In this document: one piece after another, positions 45,246 to 56,579 of the stretch | Layout: every line of letters starts with the position of its first letter | Position numbering within the stretch: the first letter of the stretch is position 1 | Assembly (NCBI RefSeq): GCF_009828015.1 | Contig: NZ_WTYG01000002.1 | Span: 1-64,000 of the forward strand | DNA from: Qipengyuania citrea | GTDB lineage: Bacteria > Pseudomonadota > Alphaproteobacteria > Sphingomonadales > Sphingomonadaceae | Reading direction: 5' to 3' | Length of the DNA: 64,000 nucleotides | The notes under the pieces: generated by a model | Databases searched by the model: none | Seen by the model: only the letters and a program-made list of their open reading frames with translations | What the model was told of the DNA's origin: nothing | Translations under genes and position numbers: made by a program

Positions 45246-45445
45246 GGGCGGGGCACCTAACAGATGCTTGTTGCACTTGCCACTGCCGCGATTGCGCCGC
45301 TGCGCAGGCCCTCCGCCGGGGAGGGGGCCGAGCGGGCTGTTGCACATATGAGACACTTTGCCCCCAGCGCCGAACGGCGGTGGAACGGCTTGGCGACCCA
45401 CGCGTCTAGCGGACAACAGGGTCCATATAACTCAAAGGTTTTCCA

Positions 45446-46291
45446 ATGAAAAACTCGACAATTCTGGCCACCGCGATTCTCGCGGGTGTCGTTGCTCAGC
45501 CTGCTTACGCGCAGGATGCCGATCCCGATTTCTTCAATGGCGTCTATGTCGGCGGCAGCTTCGGGCTCGACGGGCTCGACGACGAAGCGGGCGAAGGCAT
45601 CGTCTTCGACACCGATGGCGACGGCGAGTATGGCGACACGGTCCGCACCACGACCGGCGCCAATGCGTTCGGCCCCGGCTTCTGCAACGGCATTGCCAAC
45701 GGCCCGCGTGCCGCCGACGGCTGCAGCGACGACAAGTCGCGCTTCGGCTACGGCGTCCGCATCGGTTTCGACCAGCGCATCGGCGATGGCCCGATCGTAG
45801 CCGGCCTGCTGGTCGAGGGCGCGATGTCGGATTCGGAAGAATATTCGAACGGCTTCAGCACCACTCCGGCGAGCTACACCTTCAAGCGCGAGCTCGACAA
45901 GTCGGTCGCACTGCGTGGCCGTCTGGGCGTTTCGCCCGGCAGCGGCCGCGGTCTGATCTACGTCACCGGCGGTCTCGCCTATGCCGATATCGACCATGAT
46001 TTCATCACCACCAACGGCGCCAATTCCTTCACCATGACGGATGATGACGATTGGCAGCTGGGCGGCCAGATCGGCGCCGGCGGCGAACTCTACCTGTTCG
46101 ACAATGTCTCGCTCGGTCTCGAATATCTGTATTCGCGCTATGACGACAACGACGCCTATGTCGTGGTCGGCGCGGGCAGCGCACCGGCGACCAACCCGTT
46201 CCTGCTCGATTCGGGCCAGACGGGCCTGCGCCCCTCGGATCCGAACTTCGACATCCATTCGATCCGCACGACGCTGAACTTCCGCTTCTGA
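45446..46291 (+). CDS. outer membrane beta-barrel protein (OmpW/opacity-like)
   Basis: A 281-residue outer membrane protein: signal peptide (1-22, ending QPAYAQ), then alternating strands with aromatic girdles and a C-terminal phenylalanine in TTLNFRF, the signature for Bam-dependent insertion. Strand repeats such as NGVYVGGSFGLDG, FGYGVRIGFDQRI and VSLGLEYLYSRYD fit an eight-stranded barrel. Asp-rich loops (DTDGDGEYGD, DDDDW) suggest calcium binding. Divergent from putP; followed by a strong terminator. Confidence 0.9.
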   Translation: MKNSTILATAILAGVVAQPAYAQDADPDFFNGVYVGGSFGLDGLDDEAGEGIVFDTDGDGEYGDTVRTTTGANAFGPGFCNGIANGPRAADGCSDDKSRFGYGVRIGFDQRIGDGPIVAGLLVEGAMSDSEEYSNGFSTTPASYTFKRELDKSVALRGRLGVSPGSGRGLIYVTGGLAYADIDHDFITTNGANSFTMTDDDDWQLGGQIGAGGELYLFDNVSLGLEYLYSRYDDNDAYVVVGAGSAPATNPFLLDSGQTGLRPSDPNFDIHSIRTTLNFRF

Positions 46292-46311
46292 GCGAAGTCC
46301 CAGCCGAAACG

Positions 46312-46344
46312 AAAAGGGCCACCTTCGCGGTGGCCCTTTTTTTT
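46312..46344. terminator. bidirectional Rho-independent terminator between OMP gene and typA
   Basis: AGGGCCACC (46315-46323) pairs with GGTGGCCCT (46329-46337) across a TTCGC loop, extended by A-T pairs and followed by a run of eight T on the plus strand. The reverse strand also ends in TTTTCG, so the structure can stop both converging transcripts. It ends 21 bp from the typA stop. Confidence 0.88.
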
Positions 46345-46364
46345 GTCTGCTGTCGGCGCGGCGG

Positions 46365-48182
<1,818 letters not shown>

Positions 48183-48439
48183 GGATTGTGCTTTCTATTG
48201 GCGTGCCGTAGCGTCAACGCATGGTGGGCACGAGACGTTTCGGGCGCGCCCCTAGCCGAGTTGCTGCATTGCGACAAGATGTTGTGGTGTAACGTCAAAG
48301 TCACAGTCGCCGGATGAGCTATCATCGCCGCCGCTAAATGCTTGAGAGGCTGGGCAAGTCTGGTAATCGGCCGCAGCTTGCGTGATTTTGGGGACTGCGC
48401 AGCAGACCAAAAATACGTCTTGAGAGAAGAGGACCATTC

Positions 48440-51127
48440 ATGAAATTCAATGCTTTCGGCCGTTCCGCGTCCGTTCGTACCGCCCTGATGGCAGGTGCTG
48501 CCGCCATGGTGCTGCCCGCTGCAGCGCAGGCGCAGGATGCCGAAGACGAAGCCGATGACAGCGCCGTTGCCGGACCGGCCAACAGCAATGTCATCATCGT
48601 TACCGCCACCAAGCGCGAACAGACGCTGCAGGAAACGCCCGTCGCCGTCAGCGTGACCAGCTCGGAAGCGATCGAGCAGGCCCAGATCCGCGACGTCGCC
48701 GACCTTGCCACGCTGGTTCCCTCGCTGCGCGTCAGCCAGAACCAGAGCTCGTTTGCCACCAGCTATTCGGTCCGCGGGTTCGGCACCGACGGCAACAACA
48801 TCGGTCTCGAACCGTCGGTCGCGATGTTCGTCGACGGCGTCTATCGCAGCCGCGCGGTATCGCAGATCTCCGACCTGCCCGACATCCAGCGTGTCGAGGT
48901 CCTGCGCGGCCCGCAGTCGACCCTGTTCGGCAAGAACGCCAGCGCCGGCGTGATCTCGATCGTCACCAAGGAACCGCAGTTCGACTTCGGCGGCATGGTC
49001 GAAGCCAGCTACGGCAATTACGACGCAATGGTCGTCAAGGGCTTCGTCACCGGTCCGATCAGCGATTCCTTCGCGTTCAGCGTGGGCGGCGGCATCAACA
49101 AGCGTGACGGCTTCCTGACCAACGGCGCCAATGGCGACGACATCAACGACCGCGATCGCTGGTTCACCCGCGGCCAGCTGCTGTTCGACAACGGCGGCCC
49201 GCTGCGTGTCCGCGTGATCGGCGATTACGACAAGATCGAAGAGCGCTGCTGCGGCGTGCTCAACGTGGCGCCCTCGGCCGAAATCGGTGCGATCCAGCTG
49301 CTCGGCGGCCGGGTCAACGATTTCCGCAACAACCCCGATGGCGATGTCGTGTTCACCGATGTCGATCCGATCAACAACGTCGAGAACTACGGCATCTCGG
49401 GCCAGGTCGATTACGACTTCGGTGCGCTGGGGCTGACCTCGATCACCGCCTATCGCAAGACCCAGCTGGGGGCCGACCAGGACGTCGACTTCACCAGCCT
49501 GCCTGCCGTGAGCGGTGCGAACATCGGCGATGCCGACATCGAAACCTTCACCCAGGAACTGCGGATCGCCTCGGATTTCGACGGCCCGTTCAACTTCCTG
49601 ATCGGCGGTTACTATTTCGACGAGCGCGTCGATACCTCGGACCAGATCGTCTACGGCAGCGCCTTCCGTCCCTACGCCAACCTGCTCTTGCAGGGTGCGA
49701 CCGGTGGAACGCAGACCGTCGATTCGCTTGAAGCCACGCTGTCGGCGCTCAACGGCACCGATTACACCGGCCAGTTCTTCGCCGAGGGCCAGGGCTTCTT
49801 CAACAACATCGTCCAGGACAACGAAGCGTTCTCGATCTTCGGTAATGTCGATTTCGAGATCACCGACCGGCTGGTGCTGACGCTTGGCGCCAACTACACC
49901 AAGGACAAGAAGCAGATCGTCACCAATTCGACGAGCACCGATGTGTTCTCGAACATCGATCTGGTGTCCTCGGGCAACCGGGCGATCTTCGCTCAGGGCC
50001 TGGCCACGCAGGTCGGCACGCTGCTCGGCCTCGGCCGTCCGGCCAGCCAGACCGAAATCGGTGCCTTCGCTGCGGCCAACCCGGCTGCCTTCGGCCAGGT
50101 TTCGGCAGGCGTGCAGGCCTTTGCCGACGCCAACCAGGCGGACCCGTCGGTCAACCCGTTCCTGGCGCTCAATCCGTTCCAGTTCCTGCCGCCGATGCAG
50201 AACTGCCCGAACGCGGTCGAGGATTGCTCGACCAATGATGACGACTGGAGCTGGAACGTCCGTCTGGCTTACGAAGTCTCGCCGACGCTCAACGTCTATG
50301 CCAGCTGGGCGACCGGCTACAAGGCGCCGAGCTTCAACCTCTCGCGTGACAGCCGTCCGCTGCCGGCCGATTTCGCCGCGCTGCAGGCCCAGGGCCTTGC
50401 GGTCACCAACCTGCGTCCGGGCACCCGCTTCGCCAACGCCGAGAATTCGGAAGTCTACGAAGTCGGCATCAAGGGCAATTGGGATCGTGCCGCAGCGAAC
50501 CTGACCTTCTTCCAGCAGGCGATCGAGGATTTCCAGGCGAACACCTTCACCGGTACGTCGTTCATCCTGTCGAATGCGGGCAAGCAGGAAACCTTCGGGA
50601 TCGAATTCGACGGCCAGGTCTACGCCAGCGACGCGCTGACGCTGAGCGTGGCGATGACCTATCTCGATGCACAGTACGACAGCTTCGTCGCTTCGCCGGT
50701 GGGCGATTTGACGGGCGAACCGGTTGCCGGCGTACCCGAACTGTCGGCCGTGTTCGGCGCGCAGTACAATCAGGAAATCAACTCGCGCGGTGACCGGGTC
50801 ATCCTGCGGGGCGACTTCTCCTATGCATCGCCGGTGCAGGTCGTGGATGGCCTGACCAACTACATCGTGATCGATCCGGTCACCGGTGAACGCGACTTCG
50901 GTCCGGCGCGTGCCGCGGCCGCTGCGTACAAGCGCGAGGTCAACAGCCTCAACGCATCGTTCACCTATGCCTTCGACATGGGGCTGGAACTGACCGTGTG
51001 GGGCCGAAACCTGCTCGACGACCGTTACCTGACCACGGTCTTCCCGGCTGTGGCACAGGGCAGAGCGATCTCGGGTTACCCGAACCAGCCGCGCACCTAC
51101 GGTGTGGCAGCCCGCTTCCGCTTCTAA
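48440..51127 (+). CDS. TonB-dependent outer membrane receptor
   Basis: An 895-residue outer membrane transporter of the sphingomonad type. Signal peptide (1-31, ending AAAQAQ), a TonB box (NVIIVTATKREQ, about 50-61), a plug domain (about 62-175, with IQRVEVLRGPQSTLFGKNASAG) and a 22-strand barrel ending VAARFRF. The substrate cannot be read from sequence; neither siderophore nor carbohydrate genes are adjacent. A short cysteine pair (CCGVLN) and an NCPNAVEDC loop are the only cysteines. Expression is presumably from the 257-bp upstream region. Confidence 0.93.
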   Translation: MKFNAFGRSASVRTALMAGAAAMVLPAAAQAQDAEDEADDSAVAGPANSNVIIVTATKREQTLQETPVAVSVTSSEAIEQAQIRDVADLATLVPSLRVSQNQSSFATSYSVRGFGTDGNNIGLEPSVAMFVDGVYRSRAVSQISDLPDIQRVEVLRGPQSTLFGKNASAGVISIVTKEPQFDFGGMVEASYGNYDAMVVKGFVTGPISDSFAFSVGGGINKRDGFLTNGANGDDINDRDRWFTRGQLLFDNGGPLRVRVIGDYDKIEERCCGVLNVAPSAEIGAIQLLGGRVNDFRNNPDGDVVFTDVDPINNVENYGISGQVDYDFGALGLTSITAYRKTQLGADQDVDFTSLPAVSGANIGDADIETFTQELRIASDFDGPFNFLIGGYYFDERVDTSDQIVYGSAFRPYANLLLQGATGGTQTVDSLEATLSALNGTDYTGQFFAEGQGFFNNIVQDNEAFSIFGNVDFEITDRLVLTLGANYTKDKKQIVTNSTSTDVFSNIDLVSSGNRAIFAQGLATQVGTLLGLGRPASQTEIGAFAAANPAAFGQVSAGVQAFADANQADPSVNPFLALNPFQFLPPMQNCPNAVEDCSTNDDDWSWNVRLAYEVSPTLNVYASWATGYKAPSFNLSRDSRPLPADFAALQAQGLAVTNLRPGTRFANAENSEVYEVGIKGNWDRAAANLTFFQQAIEDFQANTFTGTSFILSNAGKQETFGIEFDGQVYASDALTLSVAMTYLDAQYDSFVASPVGDLTGEPVAGVPELSAVFGAQYNQEINSRGDRVILRGDFSYASPVQVVDGLTNYIVIDPVTGERDFGPARAAAAAYKREVNSLNASFTYAFDMGLELTVWGRNLLDDRYLTTVFPAVAQGRAISGYPNQPRTYGVAARFRF

Positions 51128-51151
51128 ACGAAGCGAACAATCGAACAGGGG

Positions 51152-51180
51152 AAGGGGGCCTGCGGGCCCCCTTTTCTTTT
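51152..51180 (+). terminator. Rho-independent terminator after TonB receptor gene
   Basis: AAGGGGGCC (51152-51160) pairs exactly with GGCCCCCTT (51165-51173) over a TGCG loop, followed by TTCTTTT. It lies 24 bp after the receptor stop. The reverse strand is A-rich on the other side, so it acts on the plus strand. Confidence 0.85.
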
Positions 51181-51380
51181 GCCCGAGGCGGATTACGCAG
51201 CGCTGGTCCGTAAGTGCCGATTGCCATTCGCCGGGATAGAAGCAACGCAGGGTGCCCACTCGGCCTTGCGGCCGATCTCCAGCCCCAGGCTACTGTCGCG
51301 GAATGGGGCAAGAGAGGCCGGCCGTTTTGATGCCGGGCAGTCGGCCTGCCCCGCCGCGCTACCCGCTGCGACGCCCCGAG

Positions 51381-53888
51381 TCAGAGCGTCCGCAGCGCCT
51401 GCGCGGGCTTGGCGCGCAGCAGGGGCAGCGAGGCGCCCAGCGCGAAGGCCAGTACAGTGACGATGCCGAGGCCCAGAACGGCCAGCACCACCCCCCAGTC
51501 GGGCAGCCAGTCGAATTCGAACAGCTGCGTGATGACCAGCCATGCGGCGAGGCTGCCGATACCCAGCGCGACCAGCGCCAGCGCCCCGGCCAGCGCGACA
51601 TATTCGATCAGCTGCATCGCGAGGATCTGGCGGCGGTCCGCGCCGAGCACGCGCAACACCACCGTGTCGTAGGTCCGCGCGGCGCGCGCCGCGGCTATTG
51701 CGCCGAGCAGCACGGCAAGCCCGGCCAGTACCGCGACGCTGGCCGCCGCCAATGTGGCGAGGCCCACCTGTTCGAGGATCGTGCGGGCCTGTTCGAGCAC
51801 GCCGCCCACCTCGATCACCGAAGTGGAAGGCAATGCGGCCACCAGCGACTGGAGCAGCGGACCGGTCGGCGTTCCCGCGCTCAGCTGGATGGTGGCGGCC
51901 AGATTGTGCGGGGCATCGCGCAGCGCGTTGGGGCTCAGCACGAAGACGTAATTGAAGCCGAGGCTTTCCCAGTCGATCCGGCGCAGATTGGCGACGCGCA
52001 CGGTGCGTTCCACGCCCAGCACGCCGAAGGTCATCAGATCGCCGATTTCCAGACCTGCGGCCTGCGCGAAATCCTCGTCGAGGGACACCAGCGGTTCGCC
52101 CTCGTACATCGGTCCCCACCAGCTGCCGGCGGTCAGTTCGTTTCCGTCGGGCAGAGCGTCGGCATAGGTCAGCCCGCGTTCGCCGCGCAGCGCCCAGGCG
52201 CCATAGGGGATCTCCTCGAGCTCGGCCGTGCGGGTCATCGCCGTGTCATCGCCGAAGGCCAGCACCGAGCCGCGCAGCGCGGGCACGGTGCGCCAGCTGG
52301 CATCGGGATCGGCTTCGCGCACCAGCGTCTCGAACTCGGTCACCTGGTCGCGCGGAATGTCGAGCACGAAGTAATCGGGCGCGCGGTCGGGCACACGCTT
52401 GGCGATATTGCCGTCGATCGCGGTCTGCACCGCTGCGAGCAGGACGAAGGCGGCCAGCCCGAAACCCAGCGCGGTCACCAAAGCGCCGGTCGAACTGCCC
52501 GGTCGGTGGAGGTTGGCCAGCGCATTGCGCGCAATCGGGCTGCGCGGGCGCGGGATGGCTCCCGCCAGCTTGCGGATGCCGAGGCCGATCAGCGCAAGAA
52601 GTCCCAGTACTGCGGCTGCACCGGCGAGGAAGCCGGCAGACAGCAGGGGATTGCTGGATGTCAGCAGGGCCAGCGCGATGATCGCGGCCAGCCCGCCGCC
52701 GACCAGCACCAGCGCCTTGGGATCGCGCGCCAGCGGGGCCACGCGCGAACGCATCAGCGCCATGGCCGGAAACTGCCGCGCGCGCAGCAGGGGCGGGGCA
52801 GCGAACACCAGTGCCACCAGCATGCCGTAAGCCAGCGCAAGCAGGATTGCCCCGGGATCGATCACCACGCTGCTCGACACGGGCAGCAGGCCCTGCAGCG
52901 CGGTCGCGAGGAGCGGGACGAGCGCGACCCCGACCACGATCCCCGCGAGGCTTCCGGCCAGCGAGGCGGCGACGATCTGCAAGGCATAGATGCGGGCGAT
53001 GTCGCTGCTCGACGCGCCGAGGATCTTGAGCGTGGCGATGCCCTGCCGCCGGGCGTCGAGATATGAGGTCACGCCGCCGCCGATGCCGATCCCGGCAATG
53101 ACCAGCGCGGCGAGCCCGACCAGCGTGAGGAATTCGCTCATCCGGTCGACGAAACGGTCAGTGCCCGGCGCGGCGCGGTCGGCGGTGTCGATGTCGAAAC
53201 CGGCTTCGGGGAAGCGGTTTTCGAGCTGTTCCTCGACGGCTTCGAGATCGCGGCCTTGGTCGAACCGGACGCGGGTCTTCGACTGGTACATCGAACCGGG
53301 CGCAATCAGCCCCGCACGCATCGGCAGGTCTTCGGCCACGATGACCGTCGGGCCGAGCTGGAAACCTTCGCCAAGGCGATCGGGTTCGGTCTCGATAATG
53401 CCGCCCACGCGCAGCGTCTCGGTGCCGATCGCGATCGCCGCGCCGGGGGCGACGCCCAGCCGGTCGGCGGCGCCCTGCGACAGCCATGCCTGATCCGCGG
53501 GAGGCGCGCCGACCGAGCGGCCGTCGGTTAGCGTCAGTTCGCCATAGAGCGGATAGGCACTGTCGATGGCCTTGAGTTCGATCGGGGCGGCCTTGTCGTC
53601 GAACCGCGCCATTGCCTGCAGGCGCGTGCCGGCAGAAACATCGCCCAGTTCCTCCAGCGCGCTGCGTTCATCGGGGGACAGCCCCCGCTGCCACAGTTCG
53701 ATCTGCAGATCGCCGCCGAGATATTCGCGGCCGTTGGCCTCGATCTCGCCTTCGATTGCCGCGGTCAGCGAACCAATGGCAGCAAGCGCGCCCGTGCCAA
53801 GGAACAGGCACACCAGCAGCAGCCGCAGCCCCTTGAACCGGGCATTCAGGTCGCGCCGCGCAATGCGCCATGCAGTCGCCCAGCTCAT
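51381..53888 (-). CDS. ABC transporter permease, FtsX/YbbP-like
   Basis: An 835-residue integral membrane protein with two FtsX-type domains, each with a large periplasmic loop. Spans are seen near 25-45, 270-290 (EFLTLVGLAALVIAGIGIGGG), 320-345, 370-390, 440-480, 495-515, 720-745 and 760-830. Full length for the YbbP/lysophospholipase-associated exporters. It pairs with the ATPase just upstream by a 4-bp overlap (ATGA). In E. coli the same pair lies beside tesA, as here, so a lipid or hydrophobic substrate is plausible. Ends in KPAQALRTL. Confidence 0.9.
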   Translation of the reverse strand: MSWATAWRIARRDLNARFKGLRLLLVCLFLGTGALAAIGSLTAAIEGEIEANGREYLGGDLQIELWQRGLSPDERSALEELGDVSAGTRLQAMARFDDKAAPIELKAIDSAYPLYGELTLTDGRSVGAPPADQAWLSQGAADRLGVAPGAAIAIGTETLRVGGIIETEPDRLGEGFQLGPTVIVAEDLPMRAGLIAPGSMYQSKTRVRFDQGRDLEAVEEQLENRFPEAGFDIDTADRAAPGTDRFVDRMSEFLTLVGLAALVIAGIGIGGGVTSYLDARRQGIATLKILGASSSDIARIYALQIVAASLAGSLAGIVVGVALVPLLATALQGLLPVSSSVVIDPGAILLALAYGMLVALVFAAPPLLRARQFPAMALMRSRVAPLARDPKALVLVGGGLAAIIALALLTSSNPLLSAGFLAGAAAVLGLLALIGLGIRKLAGAIPRPRSPIARNALANLHRPGSSTGALVTALGFGLAAFVLLAAVQTAIDGNIAKRVPDRAPDYFVLDIPRDQVTEFETLVREADPDASWRTVPALRGSVLAFGDDTAMTRTAELEEIPYGAWALRGERGLTYADALPDGNELTAGSWWGPMYEGEPLVSLDEDFAQAAGLEIGDLMTFGVLGVERTVRVANLRRIDWESLGFNYVFVLSPNALRDAPHNLAATIQLSAGTPTGPLLQSLVAALPSTSVIEVGGVLEQARTILEQVGLATLAAASVAVLAGLAVLLGAIAAARAARTYDTVVLRVLGADRRQILAMQLIEYVALAGALALVALGIGSLAAWLVITQLFEFDWLPDWGVVLAVLGLGIVTVLAFALGASLPLLRAKPAQALRTL

Positions 53889-54574
53889 GCGGCAGTGTCG
53901 CTCGCAATGCGTCCATCGGCAAGCGTGAGCACGCGTTCGCAATGCTGTGCCAGTTCGGGGTCATGCGTGATGACCAGCAGCGTGGCGCCGGTTTCGGCGC
54001 GGCGCGCGAACAGCAGTTCGACGATTTCGTGCCCGGTCGCGGCATCGAGATTGCCGGTGGGTTCGTCGGCGAAAATCAGGTCGGGGCGGGCAGCGATAGC
54101 ACGCGCGATGGCGACCCGCTGCTGTTCGCCGCCCGAAAGCTGCTGCGGATAATGGTCGAGCCGGTGGCCGAGGCCGACCGCTTCCAGTTCGCTGCGCGCG
54201 CGGACCTGCGCGTCGTCTGCGCCGGCGAGTTCCATCGGCGTGGCGACATTTTCGAGTGCGGTCATCGTCGGCAGCAGGTGGAAGGCCTGCAGCACGATCC
54301 CGATCCGCCCGCGCCGGGCATGCGCCAGCGCATCTTCGTCCATCGTCGCGAAATCGGCACCGGCCACCTGCAGGCTGCCACCGCTGGCGCGCTCGAGACC
54401 CGACAGTACGGCCATCAGCGAGCTTTTGCCCGAGCCCGAGGGGCCGAGCAGCGCCACGGTCGATCCGCGCGCGATGTCCAGATCGATACCGCGCAGGATA
54501 TCGACCGGCGCTTCGCGCGTGCCGAGTGAAAGGGTGAGGTTGCGGGCGGAAATCGCGGGTTGAGAGTTGGTCAC
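53885..54574 (-). CDS. ABC transporter ATP-binding protein (YbbA-like)
   Basis: A 229-residue ATPase. Walker A is GPSGSGKSS (about 45-53), the Q-loop VLQAFHLLPTMTALENV, the ABC signature LSGGEQQRVAIARAI, Walker B DLIFADEPTGNLD and the H-loop ITHD. It belongs to the MacB/LolD/YbbA group that serves FtsX-like permeases. Start GTG 54574 lies just before the first strand; a longer upstream frame is arginine noise. It overlaps the permease start by 4 bp and is divergent from the esterase gene. Confidence 0.92.
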   Translation of the reverse strand: MTNSQPAISARNLTLSLGTREAPVDILRGIDLDIARGSTVALLGPSGSGKSSLMAVLSGLERASGGSLQVAGADFATMDEDALAHARRGRIGIVLQAFHLLPTMTALENVATPMELAGADDAQVRARSELEAVGLGHRLDHYPQQLSGGEQQRVAIARAIAARPDLIFADEPTGNLDAATGHEIVELLFARRAETGATLLVITHDPELAQHCERVLTLADGRIASDTAA

Positions 54575-54621
54575 AGTGCTGCGATGGCAGGCAGCCCAAG
54601 GTTGCACAAGGAAACTCGCCG

Positions 54622-55320
54622 ATGCGGATACGGCATTTATCGATAACGGTAATCGGTCTTTCGCTGGCTGCATGCGGGGGCGGTGCCGAAGATGCGGTGG
54701 TGCCGGCGGAAGCGCAGGAGCAGGCGGTTGCCGCAGCTGAGCAGGAAGTCGCCGGGCCCGAGCGCCGTATCCTCGCCTTCGGGGACAGCCTCTTTGCCGG
54801 TTACGGGCTGGACGAGCAGCAGGGATACCCCGAACAGCTCGAGGACACGCTGCGCGCACGCGGCACAAATGCGCGCGTGATCGATGCCGGCGTATCGGGC
54901 GATACCAGCGCCGCGGGTCGCCAACGGCTGGCGTTCACGCTCGACGCGCAGGATACGCCGCCCGATCTGGTCATTCTCGAACTGGGCGGCAACGACATGC
55001 TGCGCGGTATCCAGCCCGACCAGACGCGCGCGAATTTCGCAGCCATGCTCGAGGAATTGCGCGCGCGGCAGATACCGGTGCTGCTGATGGGCATGCGCGC
55101 GCCGCCCAATTACGGAACCGAATACCAGCGGCAGTTCGATGCCCTCTATGCCGACCTCGCGCAGGAATACGGCACCGCGCTGGTGCCGTTCTGGCTCGAG
55201 AGCATCTATCAGGATCCCGCCCTGTTCCTCGACGATCGCATCCATCCGACCGCCGCGGGCATCGCCGCGCTGGTCGAAGATACGGTGGACGATGTGGAAC
55301 GGGTCCTGCCGCAGGAGTAG
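54622..55320 (+). CDS. SGNH-hydrolase lipoprotein, arylesterase/TesA-like
   Basis: GDSL/SGNH esterase of 232 residues, probably an outer-membrane-anchored lysophospholipase or thioesterase. Signal with lipobox LAAC (Cys18), an Ala/Glu-rich spacer, then block I FGDSLFAGYGL (catalytic Ser), block II DAGVSGDTSAAG, block III LELGGNDMLRG and block V DDRIHPTAAG (Asp and His). The E. coli counterpart TesA also lies beside ybbA-ybbP. Unlike TesA it is a lipoprotein, an inference from the lipobox. Confidence 0.9.
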   Translation: MRIRHLSITVIGLSLAACGGGAEDAVVPAEAQEQAVAAAEQEVAGPERRILAFGDSLFAGYGLDEQQGYPEQLEDTLRARGTNARVIDAGVSGDTSAAGRQRLAFTLDAQDTPPDLVILELGGNDMLRGIQPDQTRANFAAMLEELRARQIPVLLMGMRAPPNYGTEYQRQFDALYADLAQEYGTALVPFWLESIYQDPALFLDDRIHPTAAGIAALVEDTVDDVERVLPQE

Positions 55321-55343
55321 CGCGGCCCGCCCGCAGGCGCAGG

Positions 55344-56426
55344 TCAGAGGCGTTCGACGCCGCCTGCGTCCACCCGCCATACCGCCGCATCCGCCGCAAT
55401 GCTGCTGAAGGGGGCCATCTCGGTTCCGGTCATCCAGACCTGTGCGCCGCTGGTGCGCAACTGGTCGAACAGCGCGGCACGGCGCACCGGATCGAGATGC
55501 GCCGCGACCTCGTCGAGCAGCAACAGGCTGGCGCGACCTTCCGCGGCCAGCGCGGCATGCGCCAGCGTCATCGCGACCAGCATCGCCTTTTGTTCGCCGG
55601 TCGAGCTTTGCGCGGCAGGCACGCGCTTGGCCGCATGGATGACATCGAGCTCGTCGCGATGCGGCCCCGCCAGCGTGCGCTGCGCCGCACGGTCGCGCCT
55701 GCGATTGTCGAACAGCGCCTGAGACAGGCCATCGGCATGCCCCGGAGCGCCCGGGGCGTATGTCAGGGCCGGCCGGGCGAAGGGCTCGGCAGGCATGGTG
55801 GCGAGCCGCACGGCCAGCGTGTCGACCAATGTGGCGCGGCCCTGCATCAGCGCGGCGCCATGCTGGACCATCTGCGCTTCGACCGCATCGAGCCAGGCAC
55901 TTTCGGGTTCGCGCAGGTCGGACAGCAGGCGATTGCGTTCGCGCAGCGCGGCGTCGTAGCGCGCGGCATGGCTGGCATGCGCAGGGTCGAGCGCAAGTGC
56001 GAGCCGGTCCATGTACCGGCGCCGGTCGCCAGCCGGGCCAGTGAAGATCCCGTCCATCGCCGGCGTGAGCCACGTTACTGCCATCCATTCGCCAAGGCCG
56101 GTGGCACTGCTGTCGGCGCCGTTGATCCGCACCCGGCGCCGCGCGGGCAGGGGGCTGTCGGTGTAGGTCGCCAGCCGGACGGCCTCATCCTGCTGCTGGC
56201 GCAGGCTGGCCCCGATCCCGAAACCGGTCTCGCCGCCGCTGCGCACCAGATCGGCCAGCGCCGCGCGGCGCAGCCCGCGCCCTGGCGCAAGCAGCGACAG
56301 CGCTTCGAGAATATTGGTCTTTCCTGCGCCGTTTTCACCAACCAGCAGGTTGAACTGCGTGGTCGCTTCCAGCTCGGTCGCGGCATGATTGCGGAAGTCG
56401 GTAAGGGAGATGCGATCGAGCGCCAT
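55344..56426 (-). CDS. recF: DNA repair and recombination protein RecF
   Basis: SMC-like ATPase that loads RecA at single-strand gaps. 360 residues. Walker A is GENGAGKTN (about 30-38), the signature is STGEQKAMLVAM, Walker B LLLLDEVAAHLDPVRRAALF, and the arm region lacks the long SMC coiled coil. ATG 56426 gives the canonical MALDRISLTDFRNH start. It is not next to dnaA-dnaN as in many bacteria. The 230 bp before its start lead into the divergent sigma-54 promoter region. Confidence 0.94.
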   Translation of the reverse strand: MALDRISLTDFRNHAATELEATTQFNLLVGENGAGKTNILEALSLLAPGRGLRRAALADLVRSGGETGFGIGASLRQQQDEAVRLATYTDSPLPARRRVRINGADSSATGLGEWMAVTWLTPAMDGIFTGPAGDRRRYMDRLALALDPAHASHAARYDAALRERNRLLSDLREPESAWLDAVEAQMVQHGAALMQGRATLVDTLAVRLATMPAEPFARPALTYAPGAPGHADGLSQALFDNRRRDRAAQRTLAGPHRDELDVIHAAKRVPAAQSSTGEQKAMLVAMTLAHAALAAEGRASLLLLDEVAAHLDPVRRAALFDQLRTSGAQVWMTGTEMAPFSSIAADAAVWRVDAGGVERL

Positions 56427-56482
56427 GGGTCGCCAGCGCGATAGCGCGCCCTTCGTTCCGCCGCCACTCGAAACGGTAGATT

Positions 56483-56507
56483 CCAACAGTTGGTAAAAAT
56501 CACCAAC
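56483..56507. promoter_or_regulatory. CCAAC/GTTGG repeat cluster, candidate enhancer
   Basis: CCAAC-A-GTTGG (56483-56493) is a perfect palindrome, and GTTGGT with ACCAAC (56489-56507) forms a second inverted repeat over a 7-nt spacer, giving three half-sites. A further perfect palindrome GCGTT-C-AACGC lies at 56526-56536. The cluster centre is about 112 bp upstream of the start predicted for the sigma-54 promoter, the usual place for an enhancer-binding activator of the NtrC/PspF kind. The activator gene is not in the window. Confidence 0.55.
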
Positions 56508-56579
56508 CTTTCGGATTGATGAACGGCGTTCAACGCGAGCGTTCAGGCAAAAACGCCGGATTCCTGCGCTTCTTGAAGT

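Noticed and set aside
48252..48437. 61-codon minus-strand frame in the typA/TonB receptor intergenic region
   Set aside because: No ribosome binding site, overlaps the likely promoter of the receptor and lacks a protein-like pattern.
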